From an uncultured Clostridia bacterium (lineage in GTDB: Bacteria > Bacillota > Clostridia > Christensenellales > UBA1242), in assembly GCA_934747765.1 (NCBI GenBank), contig CAKVGZ010000001.1:1-64000 (forward strand): a stretch of DNA of 64,000 nucleotides, written 5' to 3'. This document shows positions 7,159-18,490 of the stretch, piece by piece. How positions within the stretch are numbered: position 1 is the stretch's first letter; every line of letters starts with the position of its first letter. The notes beneath the pieces are model-generated. The model was not told where the DNA came from and ran no database searches. It was given only the letters and a program-made list of their open reading frames with translations. The position numbers and the translations under genes are program-made.

Positions 7159-8348
7159 TATTTTAATCCTTTTTTGTCTTTATAATCTTGTATAATTTTG
7201 TAGTAAGCTTCCAAAATCTCATCAGTCACTGCTTCATCACTGTAAACTCTGTAGAGAGTTTTGTATGCTTGTTTTCCTATTTCAACAAGTTTATCTTTAT
7301 TTTCATACGCCCAAAGCATTTTGTCAGCGTAACTTTGAGGCTCATTCTTTGCGATAAGACCATTCATCAAGTCGGTCATCTTTTCAGCCGGAGCCATGTT
7401 TTCAATAACAAGTGTTGGCTTGGAATAGGCAGCAGCTTCAACTTGAATAAGACCTGCTGAATCCATGTATGAAGGGAACAAAACCAAATTTGCTCTTGCA
7501 TAGTAGGCTGAAAGAAGCTCTCGGTCTTTGACCATTCCAGGCATCACTATGTATTTTTCTAGTCCCAATTTTTTGACTTTTGCTTGAGTTTTTTTGAAAT
7601 AATCTCCGTCACCCACAAGAAAAATCTTAAGATTAAGATTTTTATCTTTTAAGATGTTCATTGCGTCAACAATAAGGTCAACGTTTTTAACTTTAACCAT
7701 TCTTGAAACAAAGGTCATAACAAAAGTATCTTTGTCCAATCCATGAAGTTGATTTATTCTCTCTTCAAGTTCACTTGTGTTGGAAGGTGCAACAAATTCA
7801 ATTGCGTTGTTCATAACTGTGACATCTTTAGTGACGCCAAATGGACGGACATAGTCACGGCAATAGCCCGTCACCGCCCAAACATAATCTGCTTTGTTTG
7901 TTTTTTTCATAAAGTGAGATGTTATCAAGTTTGCAAGATGTTCACTTCTAACATAGTGTTTTACATCTGGTTTAAAGATACTGTGAACTGTGGCAACAAC
8001 GGGAATGTTAAGTTTTTTGCCCACTTTGAAAGCATAGTTCATAAGGTTGGCAGGTGAGTGGCAATGTATGATGTCATAGCCGCCTTCTTCAACTTCTTTT
8101 CTGAATTTTTTGTCCAAGTTTGGATATGCAAGCCCATCGGTTGTTATGGCATTGTTATAACCTTTGCAACGTATGATTTTGTATGGTCTTTCAGGGTCGG
8201 TGTAATTTTTTGCTTTAACTGTTCCAACAGTCACATCTGCATATTTGCTGAGAGCGATGCTGCTTTTGTCAACAACCGTGCTTATGCCTCCAACAATTGG
8301 GAAATATGTATCAATTAAATTTAGGATTTTAAGTCTTTTTCTTTCCAT
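7158..8348 (-). CDS. GT4-family glycosyltransferase, probably for a glycolipid
   Basis: A 396-residue GT-B enzyme. The start at 8348 (MERKRLKIL) is chosen because GGAGGAAA lies just upstream; a frame continuing to 8408 overlaps the promoter. The N-terminal half holds DTYFPIVGGISTVVDKSS, typical for acceptor binding, and HCHSPANLMNYAF. The C-terminal half holds FVSRMVKVKNVDLIVDAM, GDGDYFKK and PSYMDSAGLIQVEAAAYSKP, where the last Glu is the donor-site residue of GT4. Closest by look are diacylglycerol glucosyltransferases of Firmicutes, but PI or polysaccharide enzymes cannot be excluded. Coupled to the GT28 enzyme. Confidence 0.85.
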   Translation of the reverse strand: MERKRLKILNLIDTYFPIVGGISTVVDKSSIALSKYADVTVGTVKAKNYTDPERPYKIIRCKGYNNAITTDGLAYPNLDKKFRKEVEEGGYDIIHCHSPANLMNYAFKVGKKLNIPVVATVHSIFKPDVKHYVRSEHLANLITSHFMKKTNKADYVWAVTGYCRDYVRPFGVTKDVTVMNNAIEFVAPSNTSELEERINQLHGLDKDTFVMTFVSRMVKVKNVDLIVDAMNILKDKNLNLKIFLVGDGDYFKKTQAKVKKLGLEKYIVMPGMVKDRELLSAYYARANLVLFPSYMDSAGLIQVEAAAYSKPTLVIENMAPAEKMTDLMNGLIAKNEPQSYADKMLWAYENKDKLVEIGKQAYKTLYRVYSDEAVTDEILEAYYKIIQDYKDKKGLK

Positions 8349-8379
8349 TAAATTTCCTCCATAGTTTTTTAACAAAAGT

Positions 8380-8408
8380 ATTGTATCATAACTTTGTTGC
8401 AAATACAA
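8380..8408 (-). promoter_or_regulatory. Promoter of the glycosyltransferase pair
   Basis: Minus strand TTGTAT (8403-8408), 17 bp, TACAAT (8380-8385). Back to back with the valS promoter. Confidence 0.6.
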
Positions 8409-8427
8409 CTTTATGTTGGAAAAACAT

Positions 8428-8456
8428 TTGACTAAATTAGGGTTGCAAAGTATAAT
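8428..8456 (+). promoter_or_regulatory. Strong promoter of valS-cca
   Basis: TTGACT (8428-8433), 17 bp, TATAAT (8451-8456). The leader to the ATG is about 40 nt, too short for a T-box, and I see none. Confidence 0.85.
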
Positions 8457-8498
8457 AAAAAAGCATGATTATTGCAAATTTTTTTTACGAGGGCTAAA

Positions 8499-10892
8499 AT
8501 GTTAGATAACAAGTATAATTTTTCAGAAAGTGAACCAAAATGGCAAAAATTTTGGCAAGACGAAGGGGTATATAAATTCGATTCGAAGTCGGACAAAGAG
8601 GTTTTTTCAATCGATTCACCTCCACCAACTGTCAGCGGAAAAATCCATATTGGTCACATCTTTTCATATTCTCAAGCAGACTTTGTTGCAAGATTTAAAA
8701 GAATGTGTGGATATAACACATTCTATCCTTTTGGATTTGACGACAACGGTCTTCCAACTGAACGACTTGTTGAAAAAGAGTTTGGCATAAAAGCGCACGA
8801 AGTTTCAAGAGAAGAATTCAGAGATAAATGCATGCAAGTTGCAGAAAAATATGAACAAGATTTCAAAAACCTGTTCATTTCTGCTGGAAACAGCGCGGAT
8901 TTCTCTCTTTGCTATTCAACTGTCAGTCCAGAAGTTCAAAAAAGCTCTCAAAGGTCTTTCATCGACCTGGTTAAAGCGGGCGAGGCATATTATGGAGAAA
9001 GACCTGCAATTTGGTGTCCAGAGTGCAGAATTTCCATTGCTCAAGCAGAACTTGAAAGCAAAGATATCGAAAGCTCATTCAATCATTTGAAATTTAACTT
9101 GGCAGACGGCTCAGGCTATTTGGAAATTGCAACAACAAGACCAGAAATGCTTTGTGCTTGTGTGTGTGTGTTTGTTAATCCTGAAGATGAAAGATACAAA
9201 AAATTTGTTGGAAAGAAAGTTATTGTTCCACTCTACAACTTTGAAGTTGAAGTGTTAACAGATGAAAAAGCATCAATCGACAAGGGAACAGGTGTTGTTA
9301 TGTGTTGCACTTATGGCGACGAAACAGACCTTTTCTGGCAAGAAAAATACAAATTGCCAAGAAAGATTGCAATTGATGATGGCGGAAGGATGACTGCTCT
9401 TTCCGGGAAATATGTTGGAATGAAGACAAAAGTTGCACGCAGTGCCATTGTGGAAGATCTTAAACAAGCGGGGCTCTTAATTAAGCAAGAACCAATTGTT
9501 CATGCTGTTGCAACACATGAAAGGTGCGGAACTCCAATGGAAATTAACATCAAAAAACAATGGTTCATAAAACTTGTTGAACACAAGGATGAATTTCTTA
9601 AACGTGGCAACGAAATAAATTGGTATCCAGAATTCATGAAAAGCAGATACACAAACTGGGTTGAAAACGTTGACCGTGATTGGTGCATTTCTCGTCAAAG
9701 ATATTTTGGTGTGCCAATTCCTGTTTGGTATTGTGAAGATTGTGGAGAAATCATCTTGCCAGATGACGATCAACTTCCAGTAAATCCGTTGATTGACAAA
9801 CCAAAACATGCGTGCCCAAAATGTGGAAGCCAACATTTCAAACCTGAAACCGACATTTTTGACACATGGCAAACCTCATCAATAACTCCACAGCTCAATT
9901 GCAGGTGGAAAACCGATGACCAATTCTATAACAAAATGATGCCAATGTCGCTCAGACCAAATGCTCATGACATCATTCGAACCTGGGATTTCTATACAAT
10001 TGCAAAATCTCATTTCCATTCCGATTGTTTACCTTGGAACAATGTTATGGTGTCTGGATTTGTTATGGCAAACAAAGATGAAAAAATTTCAAAGAGCAAG
10101 TCGAACGCAAAAATGTCTCCAGAAATTCTCCTAAAAGAAAAATCTGCCGACATAACACGCTATTGGGCTGCAACAGGAAGTTTAGGAAGAGATATTATCT
10201 TTTCTGATGAAGAATTTAAAAATGGAGCAAAACTTGTTAACAAAATTTGGAATGCTTCAAGATTTGTTATTTCACTCTTGGATGGCTACAGCCCAAAAGA
10301 TATTGAATTAAATCCAATGGACGAATGGGTCATTGCAAAATTCAACGATATGTTTGACAAATTTAAAGACTATTTTGAAAAATATGAAATTGGTCTTGCC
10401 ATGGGTGAACTTGAAAAATTCTTCTGGAATTTCTGTGATAACTACATTGAAATTGTTAAACGCAGATTATATAATCCAGATATTTTCGGACAAGAAGCAA
10501 CGGATAGTGCCAAATTTGCATCATACAATGTTCTTTTGGGAATGTTAAAACTGTTTGCAATATATCTTCCTCATATGACTGAAGAGATTTATCAATCTTA
10601 TTTCAGAGAATTTGAAAAAACAAAATCAATTCATCTTTGTGAAATTGGAAAAATAAACAAACAAACATCAAAAGATGTCATCATTGGCGGGGACGAAGCC
10701 GTTCAAATTGTTTCAAAAATTCGTCAATTCAAATCTGAAAACAATCTTTCGTTGAAAGAAGAACTTGAAAAAGTTAGGTTAGTTGGATTTGGCGATTTTG
10801 TGTCAAAAATTGATTATGATTTGAAAGCAGTTGGTTCAATAAGAAACCTTGAATTTGCAGACGGTGAAAAAGATATAATAATCGAAAAATAG
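8499..10892 (+). CDS. valS: Valine--tRNA ligase, archaeal-type short form
   Basis: A 797-residue class I synthetase charging tRNA-Val. The ATG at 8499 is used, after GAGGGC; the TTG at 8472 lacks a site. The HIGH motif is HIGH itself (residues 50-53), preceded by PPPTVSGK typical of ValS. The editing domain has TTRPEMLCACV, and KISKS lies near residues 528-532. Cys pairs CPEC, CEDC and CPKC mark zinc sites. DIFDTWQTSSITPQLN replaces the DTWFSSALWP of standard bacterial ValS and matches archaeal-type enzymes. The length is about 80 below the bacterial type, whose C-terminal coiled coil appears absent or much reduced. cca follows after 8 nt. Confidence 0.9.
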   Translation: MLDNKYNFSESEPKWQKFWQDEGVYKFDSKSDKEVFSIDSPPPTVSGKIHIGHIFSYSQADFVARFKRMCGYNTFYPFGFDDNGLPTERLVEKEFGIKAHEVSREEFRDKCMQVAEKYEQDFKNLFISAGNSADFSLCYSTVSPEVQKSSQRSFIDLVKAGEAYYGERPAIWCPECRISIAQAELESKDIESSFNHLKFNLADGSGYLEIATTRPEMLCACVCVFVNPEDERYKKFVGKKVIVPLYNFEVEVLTDEKASIDKGTGVVMCCTYGDETDLFWQEKYKLPRKIAIDDGGRMTALSGKYVGMKTKVARSAIVEDLKQAGLLIKQEPIVHAVATHERCGTPMEINIKKQWFIKLVEHKDEFLKRGNEINWYPEFMKSRYTNWVENVDRDWCISRQRYFGVPIPVWYCEDCGEIILPDDDQLPVNPLIDKPKHACPKCGSQHFKPETDIFDTWQTSSITPQLNCRWKTDDQFYNKMMPMSLRPNAHDIIRTWDFYTIAKSHFHSDCLPWNNVMVSGFVMANKDEKISKSKSNAKMSPEILLKEKSADITRYWAATGSLGRDIIFSDEEFKNGAKLVNKIWNASRFVISLLDGYSPKDIELNPMDEWVIAKFNDMFDKFKDYFEKYEIGLAMGELEKFFWNFCDNYIEIVKRRLYNPDIFGQEATDSAKFASYNVLLGMLKLFAIYLPHMTEEIYQSYFREFEKTKSIHLCEIGKINKQTSKDVIIGGDEAVQIVSKIRQFKSENNLSLKEELEKVRLVGFGDFVSKIDYDLKAVGSIRNLEFADGEKDIIIEK

Positions 10893-10900
10893 GAGATTTT

Positions 10901-12148
10901 ATGAAAGAACATATAACACCAAACTTATATAAGCTTGCAAAACTTTTCAAAAAGAAAGGTGAACTTTATATTGTTGGCGGTTTTGTTCGAAATTCGATTC
11001 TTGGAATTTATGACACCGATATTGATTTGGCAAGTAAACTCACGCCCGAAGAAATTAAATCTGTTTTGTTTGGAACAAAATATGAAGTTAAGGAAAAATC
11101 AAAAAAACTTGGAACAGTAACAATTTCTCTTGGCGAAGAAAAATGGGAGCATGCAACTTTTCGCCATGAAATTTACGCAAAAGGTGGAGAACATATTCCT
11201 TTAAAAGTTGAATTTATTAAGGATATCAAAGAAGATGCAAAACGTAGAGATTTTACAGTAAACGCAATATATTACAACATCCTAAAAGATGAATTTGTGG
11301 ATTTTTACAATGGTTTTGCAGATATTAAAAAGAAAATAATTCGCACAATTGAACAACCAAACTATGTTTTTGAAAGTGACGGGCTCAGAATTTTGAGAAT
11401 GATTCGTCTTGCCAGTGAACTTGGTTTTAGAATCAATGCAGAAACTTTGTACTCAGCATATTATTATCGTGAGAATTTGAATGATATTTCAGGTGCAAGG
11501 AAATTGGATGAATTAAACATGATTTTAAGTTCCGACCAAAAATACAAAATTTGCAAAAAAAATTCGTTCATGCAAGCCTTGAGAACATTTAATTCACTTA
11601 AACTTTGGAAATATTATTACAGCCCTGTTTTGAGAATAAGATATAACTTAGTTAAGAATGTTCAGCCAAAAAATCGATTTGTCGCACTTTTAATAGATAT
11701 TTTATCTTGTTCAAAATTTAAAACTGACACCACTGAACTTGCAAACCAAATCTTGGGAAAGTTTGGACTGGGGCTTCCTGATTCAAAAGTTGAGTATTAT
11801 AAGAAAATTGTTTTTGCTTATAATGACGCACTTGGAAAAATGGAAAACAAAGAATTTTTTATCAAATATTTTGATGATTTTGATGTCATTGCAGATGTTC
11901 TCAAATATCGCTCGAAGTTTTTGTATAGAAAATATAATTTCTTCTATAACTATTTAATTAACAACAAAGTTCCAATTAGATTAAAAGATTTGAAAATTGG
12001 TGGAGCAGAAATAAAATCTAATTATCCAAAAATCAAAGAAAAATATTACACAACAATTTTAACTGAATTGTTAAGTAAAGTTTTTGATGGCTCCATAAAA
12101 AATGAAAAACAAGAGTTAATTGCTGAAATCGCAAAGGTTCGTGTGTAA
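10901..12148 (+). CDS. cca: CCA tRNA nucleotidyltransferase
   Basis: A 415-residue class II nucleotidyltransferase. The head has VGGFVRNSILGI and the metal motif DTDID (residues about 27-47), then RRDFTVNAIYY (motif B) and GLRILRMIRLASELGF (neck). It adds or repairs the 3' CCA of tRNAs; the six tRNA genes in this window already encode CCA, so here its role would be repair. The tail beyond about residue 200 is divergent. An A-adding or poly(A) polymerase of the same family cannot be fully separated by eye. The good ribosome site AGGAG follows valS closely, so they share a transcript that ends at the hairpin after 12148. Confidence 0.85.
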   Translation: MKEHITPNLYKLAKLFKKKGELYIVGGFVRNSILGIYDTDIDLASKLTPEEIKSVLFGTKYEVKEKSKKLGTVTISLGEEKWEHATFRHEIYAKGGEHIPLKVEFIKDIKEDAKRRDFTVNAIYYNILKDEFVDFYNGFADIKKKIIRTIEQPNYVFESDGLRILRMIRLASELGFRINAETLYSAYYYRENLNDISGARKLDELNMILSSDQKYKICKKNSFMQALRTFNSLKLWKYYYSPVLRIRYNLVKNVQPKNRFVALLIDILSCSKFKTDTTELANQILGKFGLGLPDSKVEYYKKIVFAYNDALGKMENKEFFIKYFDDFDVIADVLKYRSKFLYRKYNFFYNYLINNKVPIRLKDLKIGGAEIKSNYPKIKEKYYTTILTELLSKVFDGSIKNEKQELIAEIAKVRV

Positions 12149-12178
12149 AAAAAATACGCAAATTAATGCGTATTTTTT
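12149..12178. terminator. Bidirectional terminator between cca and gyrA
   Basis: Stem aaaatacgca/tgcgtatttt (12151-12160 and 12167-12176), loop aattaa, A run before and T run after. It serves both convergent operons. Confidence 0.85.
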
Positions 12179-12180
12179 TG

Positions 12181-14739
12181 TTATTCATTTTCGCCTGACA
12201 TGTTTTCTTGCTCGGCATATTCAATTGCCTCTGGGGTTAATTCAATGTTTTGAACATCTTCTGTTCCAAGAGCTGATTCATCTGTTTCTTCATGAATTGT
12301 TGTTGCAACACTAACAATCTTTGCGCCAGGACGAAGTTTCATAACTTTAACTCCAAGGGAACTTCTTCCAATTATTCGGATGTCGGATGATGCCATTCTT
12401 ATGATAACTCCGTTATCTGAAATTAACATCAAATCTTCATCGTCGTGAGTTATTTTGAGGGCAACAAGTTTTCCTGTTTTGTCATTGAAGTTTCCAGCTT
12501 TAATTCCCTTTCCACCTCTCGATTGAAGACGATAATCATCAACAACAGTTCTCTTTCCATAACCATTTTCTGTGATGGTGATAAATTGAGAATCTTTATC
12601 AATTATTGCCATATCAACTATATAGTCGCTTGAATCAAGTTTCATTGAACGAACGCCTTGAGATGTTCTTCCCATTGGTCTAACATCTTTTTCGCTGAAT
12701 CTTATGCATTTTCCGTTGTGAGAAGCGATTAGAATTTCGTTTTCGCCTGTTGTAAGGCCAACATCGTTAAGTTTGTCACCTTCAACAAGTTTTATTGCAA
12801 TTTTTCCAGATTTCATGATGTTTGCAAATTCTTTCAAATCTGTTTTCTTAATTAATCCATTTCTGGTTGAAATGACAAGGTTTCCTTCTTGACCTTTTTC
12901 GAATGAAATCATTGCTTCAACCTTCTCATCTTGCATAAGTGGGAGAAGATTGATTATTGCACGACCTTTTGCTTGGCGTTGCGCTTCAGGGACTTCGTAT
13001 GCTCTTATTGAATATACTTTTCCGAAGTTTGTGAAGAACAGCAAATCGCTGTGTGTGCTTGTTATGACAATTTTTTCAACAAAGTCTTCTTCTTTTGTTT
13101 TGTGGGCAGAAATTCCAACACCTCCGCGTCTTTGAGCGTGATATTCGCTTACGCTCATTCTCTTAACATATCCGCCGTGAGTTAATGAAATTACAACATC
13201 TTCTTTTTCAATTAAGTCTTCGTTGTCAATGTTGCCAATTTCCATGCTAATTTGAGTTTTACGAGGTGTTCCAAATTGTGTTTTAATCTCTTCAAGATTG
13301 TCGTAAATTATTTGAAGAACACGCTCTGGTCTTGCAAGGATATCGTTTAAATCTGCAATCAATGCTTCAAGTTCTTTAAGTTCATCTTTAAGTTTGTGGA
13401 CTTCCAAACTTGTGAGTCTTGACAATTTCATTTCAAGAATTGCGTTTGCTTGTTTTTCGGAGAGTTCGAAACTTTCCATAAGTTTTTGCATTGCGTCTTG
13501 TTTGTCATCAGAATTTTTGATTATGGAAACAACTTCGTCGATGTTTGCAAGAGCAATAACAAGTCCTTGAACTATATGCTCGCGCTCCAATGCTTTTCCA
13601 AGGTCAAATTGAGTTTTTCTTGTTAAAACTTCTTTTTGATGTTCAAGATAGTGATATAGAATTTCTTTCAAAGTCAAAATTTTTGGAGCGCCGTCAACAA
13701 GTGCAAGAAGAATGATTCCGCCACTTGCTTGAAGTTGAGTGTGTTTGTAAAGCATATTCAAAACAACTTGGGCGTTTGCGTCACGTTTAAGGTCAACAAC
13801 AATTCGCATTCCATCGCGGTCGGATTCTTCTTTTATGTCGGCAATGCCTTCAATTTTTTTGTTTTTAACAAGATCGGCCATTTGAATGATCAATTTTGCT
13901 TTGTTAACTTGATATGGAAGTTCGGTGATGATGATTCTGTGACGTCCATTCTCTGTTTCTTCAATCTCTGCTTTTCCGCGAACAACAATTCCACCACGTC
14001 CAGTTTTGTAGGCGTGCTTAATTGCTGCGCGTCCCATGATAATTCCGCCAGTTGGATAGTCTGGAGCAGGAATTATTTTTATCAGTTCATCAATTTCAAT
14101 TTCTGGATTTTTTATAAGGGCTTGAACCCCGCTAATTACTTCTGACAAGTTGTGTGGAGGAATGTTTGTTGCCATTCCAACAGCAATTCCATCAGCCCCA
14201 TTAACAAGCAAGTTAGGGAATTTTGATGGAAGAACAACAGGTTGCATAAGAGTGTCATCAAAGTTAGGATAGAAATCAACTGTGTTTTTATCTATGTCTT
14301 CCAACATTAAATTTGCAATCTTAGAAAGTCTTGCTTCTGTGTATCTCATTGCTGCAGCGCCGTCACCGTCAACAGAGCCAAAGTTGCCGTGGCCATCAAC
14401 AAGTGGGCAACCGATTGAAAAATCTTGAGCAAGACGAACAAGTGCATCATAAACCGAGCTGTCACCATGAGGGTGATATTTACCCATACAATCACCAACA
14501 ATACGTGCACATTTTCTGTAAGGCTTGTCGGAGAATAATCCCATTTCGCCCATAGAGAACAATATTCTTCTGTGAACAGGTTTCAAACCATCTCTAACAT
14601 CTGGAATGGCACGAGAAACGTTAACTGCCATGGCATAGGAAATGAAAGACTTTTTAAGTTCGTCGTTAACTTCAACCTTAACAACTTTTGTGTCTTTAAA
14701 CATTTCTTCCAGTGACTTTTTATTGTTATCTTCTTTCAT
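12181..14739 (-). CDS. gyrA: DNA gyrase subunit A
   Basis: An 852-residue type IIA topoisomerase subunit, which with GyrB introduces negative supercoils. The winged-helix part has [18 protein letters not shown], the quinolone region reads HGDSSVYD (residues 91-98), and the active-site Tyr is Y133 in MRYTEARL. Ser94 and Asp98 correspond to E. coli Ser83 and Asp87, so the target is of the quinolone-sensitive type. The C-terminal pinwheel starts with the GyrA box QRRGGVG, which separates gyrase from ParC. The tail is acidic. The ATG overlaps the stop of the MazG-like gene (TAATG), with GAGGTGAG as ribosome site. Confidence 0.97.
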   Translation of the reverse strand: MKEDNNKKSLEEMFKDTKVVKVEVNDELKKSFISYAMAVNVSRAIPDVRDGLKPVHRRILFSMGEMGLFSDKPYRKCARIVGDCMGKYHPHGDSSVYDALVRLAQDFSIGCPLVDGHGNFGSVDGDGAAAMRYTEARLSKIANLMLEDIDKNTVDFYPNFDDTLMQPVVLPSKFPNLLVNGADGIAVGMATNIPPHNLSEVISGVQALIKNPEIEIDELIKIIPAPDYPTGGIIMGRAAIKHAYKTGRGGIVVRGKAEIEETENGRHRIIITELPYQVNKAKLIIQMADLVKNKKIEGIADIKEESDRDGMRIVVDLKRDANAQVVLNMLYKHTQLQASGGIILLALVDGAPKILTLKEILYHYLEHQKEVLTRKTQFDLGKALEREHIVQGLVIALANIDEVVSIIKNSDDKQDAMQKLMESFELSEKQANAILEMKLSRLTSLEVHKLKDELKELEALIADLNDILARPERVLQIIYDNLEEIKTQFGTPRKTQISMEIGNIDNEDLIEKEDVVISLTHGGYVKRMSVSEYHAQRRGGVGISAHKTKEEDFVEKIVITSTHSDLLFFTNFGKVYSIRAYEVPEAQRQAKGRAIINLLPLMQDEKVEAMISFEKGQEGNLVISTRNGLIKKTDLKEFANIMKSGKIAIKLVEGDKLNDVGLTTGENEILIASHNGKCIRFSEKDVRPMGRTSQGVRSMKLDSSDYIVDMAIIDKDSQFITITENGYGKRTVVDDYRLQSRGGKGIKAGNFNDKTGKLVALKITHDDEDLMLISDNGVIIRMASSDIRIIGRSSLGVKVMKLRPGAKIVSVATTIHEETDESALGTEDVQNIELTPEAIEYAEQENMSGENE

Positions 14740-15050
14740 TATCTCACCTCTCTGAGAAGTTTCATTGTTCTATCAATTTTTTCTTCTCTGATTTTTTCAA
14801 TTTCTTCAGTTCCATAGTAAACTTCAAGTTGCTCAACCATATTTAGAACGTCAGCAATTTCTTCTTGAATGTTTTTGTAAACTTTATCAATTTTTTCTTT
14901 AGGAATTGGCTCGTTGAAGTCAACTTTCTCATAACGAATTTTTTTGCATAATTCTTTAACAAGCTCGCTCATTTCTTCAATCGCCATTCTTTCTTGTGAC
15001 TCTTGTCCCCATTCCTTAAGAAAAAGTTCGTATTCTTTTTTAAACTTCAT
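14739..15050 (-). CDS. MazG-like nucleotide pyrophosphohydrolase
   Basis: A 103-residue all-helical protein. It shows the two acidic helix motifs of all-alpha NTP pyrophosphatases: AIEEMSELVKELCK (residues about 23-36) and IQEEIADVLNMVEQL (about 61-75), the EExxE and EExxD metal ligands. This family cleaves NTPs or dNTPs to the monophosphate and pyrophosphate. It lies between gyrB (10-nt gap) and gyrA (1-nt overlap) on one transcript. Linking nucleotide clean-up to gyrase synthesis is only suggested by position. Substrate unknown. Confidence 0.8.
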   Translation of the reverse strand: MKFKKEYELFLKEWGQESQERMAIEEMSELVKELCKKIRYEKVDFNEPIPKEKIDKVYKNIQEEIADVLNMVEQLEVYYGTEEIEKIREEKIDRTMKLLREVR

Positions 15051-15060
15051 AACTTACTCC

Positions 15061-17052
<1,992 letters not shown>

Positions 17053-17107
17053 CTACCACTTTTCTTCAATTATCGAAAACCAAAAGAACAACTTTCGACA
17101 TTAAAAC

Positions 17108-17139
17108 AAAAAATAAAAAAACGAGGAAATGTCCTCGTT
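17108..17139 (-). terminator. Terminator of the 154-residue membrane protein gene
   Basis: Stem aacgagga/tcctcgtt (17120-17127 and 17132-17139) with a 4-nt loop and a T-rich run on the minus strand. It overlaps the stop codon of the gene. Confidence 0.8.
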
Positions 17140-17602
17140 ATTTTGATAATTGGTGTTCATTTTGCGAAACCTTTTGTGCAACAGGTTTTGATTTTACAAT
17201 GGTCTTTTCTTTTTTGTTTTCAAGAGCAAGTTGGCGGTCGATGTTGTGTTGCACGCAAGATTTCTCTTTCTCGGCATTAACAGCTTTGCTAGCTTCATTA
17301 AAGCCATCCTTAAGCACCAAACCTGTGAGTTGAGAGCAGAGGAAATTCACAAAGAACAGAATGGTGAAAATCAAGCCTACGGGGCCAACTGGCCAAAAAA
17401 TAAGTCCAAGAAAAAACAAAATTGGCGAAACGGCTTTTGAAATTTCATTAATGTTTTCACACTTGTCAGCTCTTCGTTTGTAGGATGCTTTTCGGTCATG
17501 ATAAAGAGCGTCTTTTATGAGTTTGTCACGTTTCTTTTTTTGTTCTTCTTCCTCTTTTCTTTTCTCTTCTTCCTTGGCAAGAAGTTCTTTGTTTTCTTCC
17601 AT
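17138..17602 (-). CDS. Small membrane protein with charged coiled-coil start, function unknown
   Basis: A 154-residue protein. Residues 1-35 are almost all Glu and Lys (a likely coiled coil). Residues about 57-98 form one or two membrane helices with a central PVGPVG turn, and the tail is charged and hydrophilic. I recognise no family. It has a consensus promoter (17624-17652), AGGAGA before the ATG, and its own terminator, so it is a well-expressed single gene. Confidence 0.75.
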   Translation of the reverse strand: MEENKELLAKEEEKRKEEEEQKKKRDKLIKDALYHDRKASYKRRADKCENINEISKAVSPILFFLGLIFWPVGPVGLIFTILFFVNFLCSQLTGLVLKDGFNEASKAVNAEKEKSCVQHNIDRQLALENKKEKTIVKSKPVAQKVSQNEHQLSK

Positions 17603-17623
17603 TTTTTCTCCTAAAGTGTGTAT

Positions 17624-17652
17624 ATTCTACAACAGAAAAACATTCTTGTCAA
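17624..17652 (-). promoter_or_regulatory. Consensus promoter of the 154-residue protein gene
   Basis: Minus strand TTGACA (17647-17652), 17 bp, TAGAAT (17624-17629), about 20 bp before the ATG with AGGAGA between. Confidence 0.85.
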
Positions 17653-17683
17653 GTGTCAAAAAGTTGTAAAATATATGTTGAAA

Positions 17684-17733
17684 TTAACCAAATTAATCAT
17701 GTAAAAATATTTGGTTAAAATAACCAAAAAAAT
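17684..17733 (-). terminator. Hairpins in the 3' region of the ttcA-like gene
   Basis: Three related 9-base blocks: ttaaccaaa (17684-17692), tttggttaa (17710-17718) and taaccaaa (17721-17728). The middle block can pair with either neighbour. The pair 17711-17717/17721-17727 is a terminator-like hairpin on the minus strand, but the T run after it is weak. Confidence 0.4.
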
Positions 17734-17735
17734 TT

Positions 17736-18455
17736 TTAATTTTTCAGAAATTTGTCAAAGAGATTATATCTCTCTGGTGAAGTTATTGCATTAAAAATTT
17801 GGTTTTTTACGTTTGGCATTTTCTTTTCCAAATCTGCCAAAAAGTTTTTCATATCTTCTCGTTTTGTTTTGTGATTTGCGGGGCAAATATTTTTCACAAT
17901 TGGGAGGTCTTTTGATGCGGAAATGACTGTTTTTTCATCGGTCAAAACAAGCGGTCTAATCGCGGTTATATCGATATTTGACAGATATGTTTTAGGTGAA
18001 AATGTGCTCAGCCTTCCTTCATAAAAAAGTGACAGAAAAAATGTTTCAAGAAGGTCGTCTTTGTGGTGAGCCAGAGCAACCTTGTTGCACCCATACTTTT
18101 TTGCAGAAGAATTTAGAATTCCACGTCTTAATTTTGCACATAAACTGCAAGGATTTTTTTCTTTTCTTTGATTGAAAACGATGTCGAAAATTTCGGTTTT
18201 TTCAACATGAAATTCAACATCAAGTTTTTTGCAAAAATCTTCCAAGACAGAAAAATCTGTTTCACCGTTAGTTTGGTCAACAGTTATTGCAATAAGTTCA
18301 AATTTTGCCGGAGAAAATATCCGATAGTTGCTAAGAGCAGAAAGGAGAACAAGGCTATCCTTTCCTCCGCTTAACCCAACTGCAATTTTATCGCCATCAT
18401 CGATAAGATTATATTTTTCTATTGCGCTTCTTATTTGACTCAAAATTTTTCTCAT
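17736..18455 (-). CDS. TtcA-like tRNA 2-thiolation enzyme (PP-loop ATPase)
   Basis: A 239-residue N-type ATP pyrophosphatase. The PP-loop is SGGKDS (residues 29-34), the paired cysteines are in NPCSLCAKLRRG, and AHHKDDLLETFFLSLFYEGR and KNICPANHKTKR follow. That set fits TtcA, which thiolates cytidine 32 of tRNAs with an iron-sulphur cluster. TilS is less likely because it has no CxxC pair and is longer. There is no ribosome site before the ATG; the -10 box ends 6 nt upstream, so the mRNA may be leaderless. E. coli TtcA is about 310 residues, so this is a compact version. Exact substrate not certain. Confidence 0.8.
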   Translation of the reverse strand: MRKILSQIRSAIEKYNLIDDGDKIAVGLSGGKDSLVLLSALSNYRIFSPAKFELIAITVDQTNGETDFSVLEDFCKKLDVEFHVEKTEIFDIVFNQRKEKNPCSLCAKLRRGILNSSAKKYGCNKVALAHHKDDLLETFFLSLFYEGRLSTFSPKTYLSNIDITAIRPLVLTDEKTVISASKDLPIVKNICPANHKTKREDMKNFLADLEKKMPNVKNQIFNAITSPERYNLFDKFLKN

Positions 18456-18461
18456 GGGAAG

Positions 18462-18490
18462 ATATTATCAAAAATTTTCAAATTTTACAA
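18462..18490 (-). promoter_or_regulatory. Promoter of the ttcA-like gene, implying a leaderless mRNA
   Basis: Minus strand TTGTAA (18485-18490), 17 bp, TAATAT (18462-18467), then only six bases before the ATG. Transcription would start at or next to the A of the ATG. No GGAGG-like site is present. Confidence 0.55.

Noticed and set aside
8472..8498. TTG start for valS
   Set aside because: No ribosome site there; GAGGGC supports the ATG at 8499.
17736..18455. TilS instead of TtcA
   Set aside because: The CxxC pair, the third Cys and the short length fit TtcA; TilS lacks the pair and has extra C-terminal domains.
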